From: Cyanobacteria bacterium OH_CBrB_359
GTDB lineage: Bacteria > Cyanobacteriota > Vampirovibrionia > Gastranaerophilales > Gastranaerophilaceae
DNA length: 64,000 nucleotides
NCBI GenBank assembly: GCA_023433065.1
Contig: JAEZET010000004.1
Location: 372,001-436,000 of the forward strand
Reading direction: 5' to 3'
Under the pieces are notes generated by a model. That model did not search any database. It was not told the origin of the DNA and saw only the letters and a list, made by a program, of their open reading frames with translations. The translations under genes were made by a program, and so were the position numbers. Within the stretch, counting starts at the first letter, position 1, and every line of letters starts with the position of its first letter. Of the stretch, positions 18,952-28,132 are shown piece after piece.

Positions 18952-19944
18952 TTATTTAATTAGGTCTACTCCAAATAATTTTATCATTTTTTGGTTTTTA
19001 TTCAATCTTATTCGAATTACAGATCGTCTTGCTTCTCGTATATTTTTAGGAAGATTATACAATCTATTCAGTATCTGCCTTTTTAACGAAATCTTACCAT
19101 TCTCGCATAAATTTTCATAAAAGTATTTTCCAAATTTATCCCGGGTAATAGTCCAAAGCTGTGGCACGTCTTTGTTTGCATCAATTCCTTTAGAATCAAC
19201 ACGATCAGTAAAAGAACCTCTGAATAAATGAAAAGCAATGGTTTGAGAATCTAATAAATATTCCTTAGTAATGCATCCATATGAATGAACTCCAATAAGT
19301 TTTTTCAAGTCGATTGCATCTCTTTGACCAAATGAAATAAAGTTTGAAGAATCATCTTTATTAGAAAGTTTTTCTCTTATTTTCCAGCCTACATCAAAAG
19401 AAAACTCAAACCCGTCTTTTAATGGATATAAACGGAAGCTTTCTTCACGCCTTTCCTGTGAAGCATCTGCATGAAAATCCAAGTCTTTAATCATATCTGT
19501 GATATGCGCACATCCATAAGCGCAGGGAAACCAAGGATGCCCAACACCAACTCTATTTGGATAAGGAGCTCCTATCGCAACTTTACCGGATTCAAGATAT
19601 GTTTCAAATAATTTTAAATAATTTTGCTTTACCCAGAAAAAATCAGGGTCTTGTGTAAGAAAATATTTAGTTTTGGTTCTTTTTAAGGCTAATGTCAATG
19701 CTTCGCCATGTTGTCCGCTTGCTGTGGGTTCTTGAGGATTATGGTAAATAATTTCAATGTTTTTATGTTTATATTGATAGGACTTTATAATTTTGTTTAA
19801 TGCAGTAATTTCATGAGGATTTGAATTATCTACAATTATAACATTAAATTCAGAAGGATCGTTAAACTTATATAATCCTTTAAGTTGCCATTTCATGTAT
19901 ACAGATGTTTTATAATTAACAAATGCTATTGTCCATTTTTTCAT
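18952..19944 (-). CDS. GT2-like glycosyltransferase, paralogue A
   Basis: GT-A-like protein with WTIAFVNYKTSVYMKWQL, VIIVDNSNP and QDPDFFW, which places a DxD-like DPD after the nucleotide-binding strands. The pattern GQHGEALTLAL, FGCA/YGCAH and FDVGWKIREKLS is shared almost position by position with the gene at 21046-22050, so the two are paralogues. The stop is 3 bases from that of the convergent ABC exporter. Donor and acceptor are unknown. Confidence 0.7.
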   Translation of the reverse strand: MKKWTIAFVNYKTSVYMKWQLKGLYKFNDPSEFNVIIVDNSNPHEITALNKIIKSYQYKHKNIEIIYHNPQEPTASGQHGEALTLALKRTKTKYFLTQDPDFFWVKQNYLKLFETYLESGKVAIGAPYPNRVGVGHPWFPCAYGCAHITDMIKDLDFHADASQERREESFRLYPLKDGFEFSFDVGWKIREKLSNKDDSSNFISFGQRDAIDLKKLIGVHSYGCITKEYLLDSQTIAFHLFRGSFTDRVDSKGIDANKDVPQLWTITRDKFGKYFYENLCENGKISLKRQILNRLYNLPKNIREARRSVIRIRLNKNQKMIKLFGVDLIK

Positions 19945-20006
19945 TACTATAAAATCTCATTATTTTGTTTTTATTATATAATAAAAACAAAACGAGGGAA
20001 AATTAA

Positions 20007-21053
20007 TTGATTATAATTAATGCTGATAGAATGGCAATATTTCCATTTGTTGATTGTTTATTAAAAACATTGAGTAAAACATATGAAGTATATATAAATT
20101 TCCGAGACAAAAAAGCAAGTGATTTATATATAGAGCAATATGGCGAAATACAAACAAAATACGGATATGACCTTACTTACTTAATTTTAAGTTCTCACCA
20201 AGCAAAAATGTTTATATCGTTTTCCGGTGATGCACTAAAAACGGCTTTTGATGATTTAAAATTATATAATTTTTTTAATAAAATTAATGTTCCTACAGTA
20301 GCAATACAGCATGGTTTATTTCAATATGGAATTACACTTGAAAAAGACCCTTCAGCGACTCTATGCGGTAATAACGGGCAATTAGGCTTAAATGTAAAAA
20401 TGATAAGCGATTATGTATTAACTTGGAATACAAATAATGCTATAGGATATCCTATAATAAAAGAAAGTGCTCTTGAAACAAACTTTACAAATAAACAATT
20501 TAATCTAATAATGACAAACCTTCATTGGCATATTTATGATAAAAAATCGAGAGAGAATGTTTATAATTATCTTTTTGATCTTATAAGAAAGTATTCAAAA
20601 GAATATTTTATATGGAGGTTGCATCCTTCAGAGTTTCAGTATTGGAATTATTTTGTATCTAAAGGTTTTTCATTAAAAAATTTAAAAATTTTAAACATTG
20701 ACGAGCATACTAAATATCAGGCATCCACATGTATACAAAAGGCTCAAAGGACTATTTCAACCCTTTCAACTACGTTAGTTGATTTGGATTTTGCCAATAA
20801 GCAAACTTTAGTATATGGGCCATCTAACTTACAATACATGTTAAATCAGATTGATTGTGAAAGTTTTGAGAATTTCTATGAATTGTCAGATAAATTTAAT
20901 ACTGCCATACACGATAAAAACTTTGCAAAACTAAATACTCATATAAGTGAGTTTGATGAAAAAAATTTTATGAGAATAATAAATGAAATATTGATAAATT
21001 CTAAATATTCAAATTCTTGGGACTTAGAAGCAGCTCTAAATTTTATTAAGTAG
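20007..21053 (+). CDS. Uncharacterised polysaccharide-locus protein, possible GT-B transferase
   Basis: I do not recognise the family firmly. The 348-residue protein has no membrane helix or signal. VPTVAIQHGLFQYGI followed by a putative RLHPSEFQ resembles the HG...P/H-x-x pattern of CDP-glycerol- or polysialic-type transferases of capsule loci. STLSTTLVDLDF is the usual late 'ST..S' segment of that fold. The start is TTG with GAGGG eight bases upstream. It is the only plus-strand gene between two paralogous GT2-like genes, and its end overlaps the second of them. Confidence 0.55.
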   Translation: MIIINADRMAIFPFVDCLLKTLSKTYEVYINFRDKKASDLYIEQYGEIQTKYGYDLTYLILSSHQAKMFISFSGDALKTAFDDLKLYNFFNKINVPTVAIQHGLFQYGITLEKDPSATLCGNNGQLGLNVKMISDYVLTWNTNNAIGYPIIKESALETNFTNKQFNLIMTNLHWHIYDKKSRENVYNYLFDLIRKYSKEYFIWRLHPSEFQYWNYFVSKGFSLKNLKILNIDEHTKYQASTCIQKAQRTISTLSTTLVDLDFANKQTLVYGPSNLQYMLNQIDCESFENFYELSDKFNTAIHDKNFAKLNTHISEFDEKNFMRIINEILINSKYSNSWDLEAALNFIK

Positions 21054-22050
21054 TAAAATTAAAAATAGAATTAACTATTTTTTTTATATTTTTTCTCGGA
21101 TGCCTAATAAAATTTAGTAATAAATTTTTTGTATATTCTAAATATTTCTCTTCATGTACAGTAAGATTTTTGTTGGTATATAAAATGTTGTAAAAATACT
21201 CTCCATATATGTTCCTGATTTTTTTCCAATTTTCATATATGATATCTTGCTCAGCTTCAGGTTTATCCATGAATCCGAAAACTTGGGATGGTTTTCTTGC
21301 CCCTCCAATTAAATGATAGCCAATAACCTCATTATTTAAAGAATATTGTCTTGGGGCAGTGACCCCATAATTACCTAATTTACGTAATAATGAAGTATCG
21401 TTCACTTGTTCGAATGAAATATGCTGTTTTAAATCTGATAATCTTTTTCTTATTTTCCATCCAACATCAAATGGCCATACAAATTTTTCATTGTTATATT
21501 TATCTTCAAATTCAATATATTCTTCTTCTGTATACTCTCCTGGCATAAAATCATTTGATTGAAGGTATTTAGATACATATGCACAACCGAAAGCTCCGGG
21601 GAAGTTAGGATCGCCAAATCCTATAGGAGAGAAATAAGGCGCCCCTATTGCTATATAACCCTTTTGTATAAGCTTTTCAAAAAATTTCAATATATTTCTT
21701 TTTGTCCAAAAAAAATCGGGGTCTACTGCCAAAAAATATGGAGTATCGCATCTTTCAAAAGCAATACTTAGTGCTTCCCCATGCTCTCCACTAGGATAGC
21801 GTCTACCATATAACTTTTTATATTTATCTGTATTTGGTTTATTTACAATAAGTTCAATATTGTTATACTTTTTGTTATAAGATGCTATTATCTCTTCAAG
21901 GATATTTTTTTCTGTTGGTATTGTATTATCAATTAAAACAATCTTAAAACTGTTTGGATTATTAAATTCATATAAGGTCTTAAGCACCCACTTGATATAT
22001 ACAGAAGTATTAAAGTTAACAATAGCTATTGTCCACCCCAGTTTTGGCAT
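21046..22050 (-). CDS. GT2-like glycosyltransferase, paralogue B
   Basis: Paralogue of the gene at 18952-19944. Matching motifs are WTIAIVNFNTSVYIKWVL, VLIDNTIP, SGEHGEALSIAF, VDPDFFW, FGCAY and FDVGWKIRKRLS. It would transfer a sugar in the cytoplasm, with DPD as the candidate metal-binding motif. AAGGA precedes the ATG. It ends within the last bases of the convergent unknown gene, and its start is 13 bases after the DegT aminotransferase stop, so it is probably the last gene of that minus-strand operon. Confidence 0.7.
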   Translation of the reverse strand: MPKLGWTIAIVNFNTSVYIKWVLKTLYEFNNPNSFKIVLIDNTIPTEKNILEEIIASYNKKYNNIELIVNKPNTDKYKKLYGRRYPSGEHGEALSIAFERCDTPYFLAVDPDFFWTKRNILKFFEKLIQKGYIAIGAPYFSPIGFGDPNFPGAFGCAYVSKYLQSNDFMPGEYTEEEYIEFEDKYNNEKFVWPFDVGWKIRKRLSDLKQHISFEQVNDTSLLRKLGNYGVTAPRQYSLNNEVIGYHLIGGARKPSQVFGFMDKPEAEQDIIYENWKKIRNIYGEYFYNILYTNKNLTVHEEKYLEYTKNLLLNFIRHPRKNIKKIVNSIFNFTT

Positions 22051-22062
22051 AAAGATTAATCC

Positions 22063-23205
22063 TTACCTTTTTGCATATTTAATAACTTTCTCAGCAATGT
22101 ATTCTCTATCTTCCTTAGTTACCCACCAGCCAACAGGTATACAAAGATGTGTTTCATTAAATTTACAAGCATTTGGCAAATCTGTTTTGAATTCTTTGAA
22201 CATAGAATGCATATCGTTTCTTGCATGTACTTTTGAAGACATAATCCCGTCTTCTTTTAACTTTTGCATTACATGATCTCTATTATTCACATGTAGTGTG
22301 TATAACCAATATGATGATTTACCATCTGGATTTTCAGGAGAGACTATTATATTTTCATTATCTTTAAAAGCTTGGTTATAGAATTTGGCATTATCACGAT
22401 GAGATTTAAGAATTTCATCAACATGTTTTAAATTCTCCATACCAATTGTTGCGCAAACATCATTCATGTGGAATTTGTAACCTGCTTCTATTACATCAAG
22501 CTCGCATCTTAGGTCAATTCCTTCTCTAACGGTCCTATCAATACCATACCATTTTAAAAGTTTGGCTCTTTCATAATCTTTCTGAGATTTCATCATTAAT
22601 ATACCGCCATCAACACTTGTGATATGCTTTATCGCTTGTAATGAAATCATAGTATAGTCAGAATTGTTTCCTATTTTTTTGCCTTTATATTCCATTCCCA
22701 TTGAATGCGCACCATCTTCGATGGTTTTTATCCCATATTTATGGGCAATCTTATTGATTTCGTCAATTAAACAAGGGTTTCCGCCCCAATGAACCATAGA
22801 TATTGCTTTTGTATTTTTAGTAATCTTAGATTCAATATCTTTTGGGTCAATATTTCCCGTTATAGGGTCTACATCTGCCCAAACTATTTTGTTTCCTGTT
22901 GATAAAATAGGAGTATTTGTTGCAGTGCAAGTTATTGCAGTAGTGATAATTTCATTTTTATTGTTATTGTAATAGCCCTTAGGTTCATTCGGATTTACTG
23001 CCATTTGGTATGCCAAATGTAATCCTGAGGTTCCGCTATTTAATGTAATTAATTTATTGTTTTCAAAATATGAGGATAACATTGCTTCAAATTCTTGTAC
23101 TTTCGGCCCTTCTCCAATATACCCGCTATGTAAAACTTCTAATAAAGGCTTGTCTATTGTTTTAGACATAAAAACTTTAAATAGTGGTATATTTTTATTT
23201 AACAT
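22063..23205 (-). CDS. DegT/DnrJ/EryC1-type sugar aminotransferase
   Basis: PLP-dependent enzyme that aminates a keto group on a nucleotide sugar. The N-terminus has GYIGEGPKVQEFE and LNSGTSGLHLAY. EDGAHSMG carries the cofactor-ring aspartate, and SLQAIKHITSVDGG carries the PLP lysine. Length (380) is family-normal. AAAGGAG precedes the ATG, which overlaps the end of the upstream GNAT gene by 11 bases. Together the two could make an N-acylated amino sugar from a dTDP-4-keto intermediate supplied by RfbB, which is inference from context. Confidence 0.9.
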   Translation of the reverse strand: MLNKNIPLFKVFMSKTIDKPLLEVLHSGYIGEGPKVQEFEAMLSSYFENNKLITLNSGTSGLHLAYQMAVNPNEPKGYYNNNKNEIITTAITCTATNTPILSTGNKIVWADVDPITGNIDPKDIESKITKNTKAISMVHWGGNPCLIDEINKIAHKYGIKTIEDGAHSMGMEYKGKKIGNNSDYTMISLQAIKHITSVDGGILMMKSQKDYERAKLLKWYGIDRTVREGIDLRCELDVIEAGYKFHMNDVCATIGMENLKHVDEILKSHRDNAKFYNQAFKDNENIIVSPENPDGKSSYWLYTLHVNNRDHVMQKLKEDGIMSSKVHARNDMHSMFKEFKTDLPNACKFNETHLCIPVGWWVTKEDREYIAEKVIKYAKR

Positions 23206-23740
23206 TTGTTATCTCCTTTTTTAAGTCTTTTCTTAATAGACTCATCATAATATAATTGTGGTATTTCCCATTCTTGTATATAGCTTCTCTTTGAATACCT
23301 TCTTCTTTAAATCCTAATTTTTTATATAAGTTTAATGCAACTTCATTATAATCTAATACCATTAACCAAATCCTGTTAAGATTCAAGCAATTGAAGCATA
23401 AATCAAAAATTAGAGAATACATATTCTTTGCAAATCCTTTTCCTCTGAATTCTTTAGCTATATCTCCTCCGACACATGCCGAACTATTTATATAATCAAT
23501 TTCTGATATTCTTACATATCCAATGCTAATCCAATTATCTTTTTGTTTATTTTCAAAAACCAAAAACATTGTATTGCTTTTATTTTTGAGTTCTTCAAAC
23601 CATTTTTTTTGAGAGCTGTTACTTAATAGTACAAAATTCCCAAGAAATTTTTGAGTATCAGGATCTTCTCTAATTTGTTTTAAAAAATAAATATCATCTT
23701 CATCAAGTAATCTTAATCTAAAATTATTATTTATGATCAT
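23195..23740 (-). CDS. GNAT N-acetyltransferase, PseH/WecD-like context
   Basis: The 181-residue GNAT protein has the RimJ/PseH order of motifs: LRLLDEDDIYFLKQIRED at the N-terminus, FRGKGFAKNMYSLIFD as the acetyl-CoA loop, and NEVALNLYKKLGFKEEG near the C-terminus. Coupling to the DegT aminotransferase argues that it acetylates the amino sugar made by that enzyme. A ribosomal-protein or amino-acid acetyltransferase remains possible from sequence alone. Confidence 0.8.
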   Translation of the reverse strand: MIINNNFRLRLLDEDDIYFLKQIREDPDTQKFLGNFVLLSNSSQKKWFEELKNKSNTMFLVFENKQKDNWISIGYVRISEIDYINSSACVGGDIAKEFRGKGFAKNMYSLIFDLCFNCLNLNRIWLMVLDYNEVALNLYKKLGFKEEGIQREAIYKNGKYHNYIMMSLLRKDLKKEITNVK

Positions 23741-23939
23741 ATAAAAACGTCAAAACTTTCCAATTACTAGTTTATTCTACCAAAAAAAATATTTTAAACA
23801 CAAATATTAAATAATAATGCGTAATATTTTTACATAAAAATTTTAAACATTAAATTTTTTTGGCGAGGTCTAGGATTTAGTGCTTGATTTTAATGAGTTT
23901 TATTTATATTATTCATAAATAATCCTACAAGGAAGTTAA

Positions 23940-24785
23940 ATGAAAATATCAATAATAACAGCAAGTTACAATTATGAAGATTATATAAAAAATGCCATTG
24001 ATTCTGTGTTGCAACAGAGTTATTCTGATTGGGAGTTGATTATTGTTGATGATGGTTCAGAAGATAAATCTTTAGAAGTTATTAATGCTTATTCTCAAAA
24101 AGATGAACGTATAAAAGTTTTTACACATCAAAATAATATTAATAAAGGACTTTTAGAAACAGTAAAACTTGGGCTATCCAAAGCAACAGGAGAATATGTT
24201 GCTTTTTTAGAAAGCGATGATGTCTGGGCTTATAATTATCTTGAAGAAAAAATTAAAATAATAGAAAAATATACTGAAATAGGTTTGGTTTTTAATTCAG
24301 TTGAAATGTTTGGAGATAATGACACAATTGAAGAATATAATAATTATTTTAGTCTTTCAAAGAAAATTTTAGGCAAATTAACATTTCCAAGAAAAATTTT
24401 TAACTTGATGCTGTTTTCTAATTTTGTGCCTACATTTTCTTGTGTTATGGTCAAAAAAAATATTTTAGACTCTTGTAAATTTGAAACATTATATTTGCCT
24501 TGGTTGGACTGGGCGCTTTGGTTGCAAATTGCTTATAAGTCTTCTTTTTATTATATTCCCCAAGATTTAACAAAATGGCGAATGCATAAAAAAAGTTACA
24601 TAAATACTTCATCAAAAAAGAAAAATAACAATGCTGTTCTTCTAAAATTCATTCAGAATATTTTTGCAGATGAGTCAAATATCGTAAAAAGAAAATTTTT
24701 GATTGCAGTTTATTCATTAATTATAATATTGTTTAAAATTAATAGAAGCTTAATGAAAAAAATTCTGATTTTTATTTATAAATAA
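23940..24785 (+). CDS. Family 2 glycosyltransferase
   Basis: ISIITASYNYEDYIKNAI, IIVDDGSEDKS and FLESDDVW give a standard GT2 catalytic domain, with SDD in place of the common DADD. WRMHKKSY near residue 215 resembles the late acceptor-binding loop. AAGGAAG lies before the ATG. The C-terminus has a hydrophobic stretch that may associate with the membrane. It stands alone on the plus strand between two minus-strand operons. Confidence 0.85.
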   Translation: MKISIITASYNYEDYIKNAIDSVLQQSYSDWELIIVDDGSEDKSLEVINAYSQKDERIKVFTHQNNINKGLLETVKLGLSKATGEYVAFLESDDVWAYNYLEEKIKIIEKYTEIGLVFNSVEMFGDNDTIEEYNNYFSLSKKILGKLTFPRKIFNLMLFSNFVPTFSCVMVKKNILDSCKFETLYLPWLDWALWLQIAYKSSFYYIPQDLTKWRMHKKSYINTSSKKKNNNAVLLKFIQNIFADESNIVKRKFLIAVYSLIIILFKINRSLMKKILIFIYK

Positions 24786-24806
24786 AAAAATTTTCTAATC
24801 TTAATT

Positions 24807-25787
24807 TTATACAAAGCTATTTTTCTTTTTTTCCAAAGTTTTTATCCAACCTTGGTTATTAAGGTACCAATCAATTGTAATTTTTATACCTTCTTCAAAA
24901 GTTAAAGATGGTTCCCAACCAAGTTCTGTTTGGATTTTGGTATTATCTATAGCATATCTTCTATCATGCCCTAATCTATCTTCAACATATTTAATCGAAC
25001 TTCCATCTTTACCCATAGCTTCCAGGATAATATTTGTAATTTCAAGATTTGTTTTTTCGTTATGACCGCCGATATTGTATACCTCACCAATTTTACCTTT
25101 ATGCAGAACAGCATCGATTGCAGCACAGTGATCATAAACATAAAGCCAATCACGAACATTTAACCCGTCACCGTAAACAGGTACTTTTTCTCCTTTTAGA
25201 AGTTGTGAAATAAAGAAAGGAATAAGCTTTTCAGGGTATTGATATGGTCCATAATTGTTTGAACATCTTGTTATCAATGCAGGTGTAGAGTAAGTCTCAA
25301 AGTAGGCTCTTACTAGCATATCGGCTGAAGCTTTACTCGCAGAATAAGGACTGTTTGGAGAAAGAGGGGTCTTTTCGGTAAAATAGCCTGTTTTATCTAA
25401 AGATCCGTATACTTCGTCAGTAGAAACTTGCAAATATCTTTGTATCCCAATTTCTTTTGAGGCTTGAAGAAGGTTTAATGTACCTTTTACGTTTGTGTCA
25501 ATAAAAATTTCAGGCCCAGTAATAGAACGATCGACATGGCTTTCTGCAGCAAAATTAACAATAATATTAACTTGCGAAATGATATCTCTTACAAGATTTT
25601 TGTCACATATATTGCCATGAATAAATTTATAATTGTGGTTATTCTTAATATCATTTAAATTTTCGATATTTCCAGCATAAGTTAAAGCATCAAGATTTAT
25701 TATTTCATAGTTGGGATATTTATCCAGCATATACCTGATAAAGCAGCTTCCTATGAAGCCTGCACCACCTGTTACTAATAATCTCAT
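24807..25787 (-). CDS. rfbB: dTDP-glucose 4,6-dehydratase
   Basis: Second step of dTDP-rhamnose synthesis and branch point for dTDP-amino sugars: NAD+-dependent dehydration of dTDP-glucose to the 4-keto-6-deoxy sugar. TGGAGFIGSCFIRYM binds NAD, STDEVYG holds the Thr/Asp/Glu catalytic set, and YSASKASAD has the YxxxK pair. RCSNNYGPYQYPEKLIP is diagnostic. Its ATG overlaps the rfbC stop by 4 bases. Confidence 0.95.
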   Translation of the reverse strand: MRLLVTGGAGFIGSCFIRYMLDKYPNYEIINLDALTYAGNIENLNDIKNNHNYKFIHGNICDKNLVRDIISQVNIIVNFAAESHVDRSITGPEIFIDTNVKGTLNLLQASKEIGIQRYLQVSTDEVYGSLDKTGYFTEKTPLSPNSPYSASKASADMLVRAYFETYSTPALITRCSNNYGPYQYPEKLIPFFISQLLKGEKVPVYGDGLNVRDWLYVYDHCAAIDAVLHKGKIGEVYNIGGHNEKTNLEITNIILEAMGKDGSSIKYVEDRLGHDRRYAIDNTKIQTELGWEPSLTFEEGIKITIDWYLNNQGWIKTLEKKKNSFV

Positions 25788-26341
25788 AACAAATCCTCAC
25801 TTTTTATATCTTTTAAAAATGGTTGTTTAGAATCTTTTTCGCTAACAAGAGGTTCAAAATCTATTCCCCATTGTATATTAATATCAGGGTCATCCCATCT
25901 TACTCCTCTATCAAGAACAGGGCTGTATTCAGTGGATACTTTATACATAAGTTCTGCCTCTTGAGACAAAACCACAAACCCGTGCGCAAAACCAGCCGGA
26001 ATATATAGCATATTTTTATTTTCTTCGGATAATTCATATCCTACCCATTCGCCAAATGTTTTTGAGTTTCTTCTTATATCTACTGCAACATCAAAAATCC
26101 TTCCTCTGGGGCATCTGACTATTTTTGCCTGAGCTTGAGGATTAAGCTGGTAGTGCAACCCTCTTAGAACACCTTTTGTAGATTTGGAATGATTATCTTG
26201 AATATAGTCTTCTGTAATGCCGGCTGATATGAAGTCTGATTTTTTATATGCTTCCATAAAAAAACCTCTGGCATCACCGAAAATATGAGGCTCAATAAGG
26301 ATTACATCTTCAATCTTTGTTTTTGTAAAAGTAAATGGCAT
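25784..26341 (-). CDS. rfbC: dTDP-4-dehydrorhamnose 3,5-epimerase
   Basis: Third step of dTDP-L-rhamnose synthesis. GVLRGLHYQ carries the catalytic His and PAGFAHGFVVLS is the cupin strand. YKVSTEYSP and DPDINIQWG are typical near the C-terminus. Start at the ATG encoding MPFTF is preferred: GGGGA lies five bases upstream and family members begin here; the in-frame TTG at 26353 has no separate ribosome-binding site. It is first of the rfbC-rfbB pair. Confidence 0.95.
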   Translation of the reverse strand: MPFTFTKTKIEDVILIEPHIFGDARGFFMEAYKKSDFISAGITEDYIQDNHSKSTKGVLRGLHYQLNPQAQAKIVRCPRGRIFDVAVDIRRNSKTFGEWVGYELSEENKNMLYIPAGFAHGFVVLSQEAELMYKVSTEYSPVLDRGVRWDDPDINIQWGIDFEPLVSEKDSKQPFLKDIKSEDLL

Positions 26342-26419
26342 ATTTGTCCCCAAAAGATAATAGTAATAAGTATATTTATAATTAGACTATATCACAAATG
26401 ATGGTAAATTTAAAATAAA

Positions 26420-28093
26420 TTATTGTTCATAAACTTTATTTTTAGAGTATTTAAGAAGCTTTTGAAAATTTCCTTTCTCAATTTCTTTTGAATTTATTAT
26501 TCCGCCTTCTTTCTTAAATTCATCCATAGCATCATCATCACTCATCAATATGTAGCCTTTGTCATAATTTATTCCATAAACCTGTTTTAAGTAAGTATTT
26601 AGATATATAGAATCTTTAATTACGGTTCTATTTTCAATTAATTGATTGGTATATTCTAAAAATTCATTATATTTTTTTTCTACCGAAGGTTCATCCCCGT
26701 ATATTTCTATCAGGTCTTTAAAGGGAAAAATAAGAATTCTTGTCCACATATTAAGTACAGAGTTAATAGGTAATTTAGCCGGCTCATCTTTTAAATAATA
26801 AAAAATACAGAGCTTATCAATTAAATATATTGCTTGTCTGTTGTTTTTAGATATGCTTGGTTGTTCTTTAAAAGTATAGTTAATAGTATCGATTAATTTG
26901 TTATCATTTATAAGCATTATGCTTAATATCAATATTAGCGAAATATTAGCAATAATTTTTGATTTTTTGGAGTTGTTAATCAGATTTATTAAGTAACTGA
27001 ATAAACATAAAGTTAAAAATAATAAGGTTATTTTATATAAATTGTAAACACTTTGGTGATTTAGCCAGAATTTACCTTGTTCATAAAAAGTTTTTCCCAC
27101 AATAATCAAAGAAAAATAAAATAAAAATATACTCAATGCTATCGTCGATATAATAAATAACAGCCTTTTAAATTTTTCTTTATCAGGTGTAAGGAAATAA
27201 ACCGCAATAATAAGCAAAATAATGCACAGAAAGACCGGAACAAAATGCAGGATAATGTGATTTAAATATGTGTTTAAAAATTCGGGGATAGAAAATAAAA
27301 TACCTTTAAAAAACTCAAATGTAGCCTCAACCTGTTTAAATGCGTAGCTTATTTTCCAAGGAATAGGGTTAAGATAAGTTATAGCAAAACTCAGGAAGAA
27401 AAATAATATCGGTATATGCAGATTTTTTCCAAACTTTATTATATTTTGTGCAAGCATATTTTCTTTTTTTCTTTTTAGGACTAGTGCGAATATAGTGGAG
27501 AATATGACTGTAAAAAAAGAAACAATATTTAGATAAAATGAAGTTGTTCCCAGTATTATTCCTGTTAGCGAATATAATGTTATATTCTTTTTCGACAGTT
27601 TTTCTTCTTTTCCCTCAACAAAGTGTTCGATTATCCACTTCCATGTCAAAATATAAAAAATCATCTGGAAAGGATAGCTCCAAAAAAGATATATATTATC
27701 AAATTCAAACAAGTTATAACTAAGGCAGATAAAAAATATCAACAATACATAAAATGGCATTAAAATATCTTTTTTTCTTGATATATAAAGTGAACTCCCC
27801 AGAAGGTAACTCAGCCAGGCCGTACATATAGCTCTTAAAATTGCACCTGTTGTATTTATAAACAACATAGGATGTATACCAAACACACTATTAGCAATTC
27901 CAAGAGTTCTAAGGGGAATTTCTGCAAAAAATCTCCCATGGCTCGGCCCTATAAGATTTGAAAATGAAAAAGTCAGAGCTTCTACTACAATATCACCGTA
28001 TATAACATTATACCTTAGCGCTATATATATAATTACTGTTATAAAAAATAAAACAGTTAAATTTAATAACTTAATAAGTCTTGAATTATATAT
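26420..28093 (-). CDS. Large polytopic membrane protein, apparent ATA start
   Basis: Integral membrane protein of about 557 residues with roughly 11-12 hydrophobic helices and a C-terminal soluble tail of about 130 residues. I do not recognise the family; size and locus suggest a glycan polymerase, lipid-linked-sugar transferase or similar. No ATG, GTG or TTG exists in frame between the upstream stop (28135-28137) and GTG at 27886, yet this stretch encodes a good signal-anchor helix and a conserved-looking segment (GPSHGRFFAEIP). AAAAAGGAG lies six bases before an ATA codon at 28091-28093, the most likely initiator. The upstream glycosyltransferase stop is 40 bases away. Confidence 0.65.
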   Translation of the reverse strand: MYNSRLIKLLNLTVLFFITVIIYIALRYNVIYGDIVVEALTFSFSNLIGPSHGRFFAEIPLRTLGIANSVFGIHPMLFINTTGAILRAICTAWLSYLLGSSLYISRKKDILMPFYVLLIFFICLSYNLFEFDNIYLFWSYPFQMIFYILTWKWIIEHFVEGKEEKLSKKNITLYSLTGIILGTTSFYLNIVSFFTVIFSTIFALVLKRKKENMLAQNIIKFGKNLHIPILFFFLSFAITYLNPIPWKISYAFKQVEATFEFFKGILFSIPEFLNTYLNHIILHFVPVFLCIILLIIAVYFLTPDKEKFKRLLFIISTIALSIFLFYFSLIIVGKTFYEQGKFWLNHQSVYNLYKITLLFLTLCLFSYLINLINNSKKSKIIANISLILILSIMLINDNKLIDTINYTFKEQPSISKNNRQAIYLIDKLCIFYYLKDEPAKLPINSVLNMWTRILIFPFKDLIEIYGDEPSVEKKYNEFLEYTNQLIENRTVIKDSIYLNTYLKQVYGINYDKGYILMSDDDAMDEFKKEGGIINSKEIEKGNFQKLLKYSKNKVYEQ

Positions 28094-28132
28094 ACCAGTC
28101 TCCTTTTTATTAGTTATAAATAATATTTTTGC

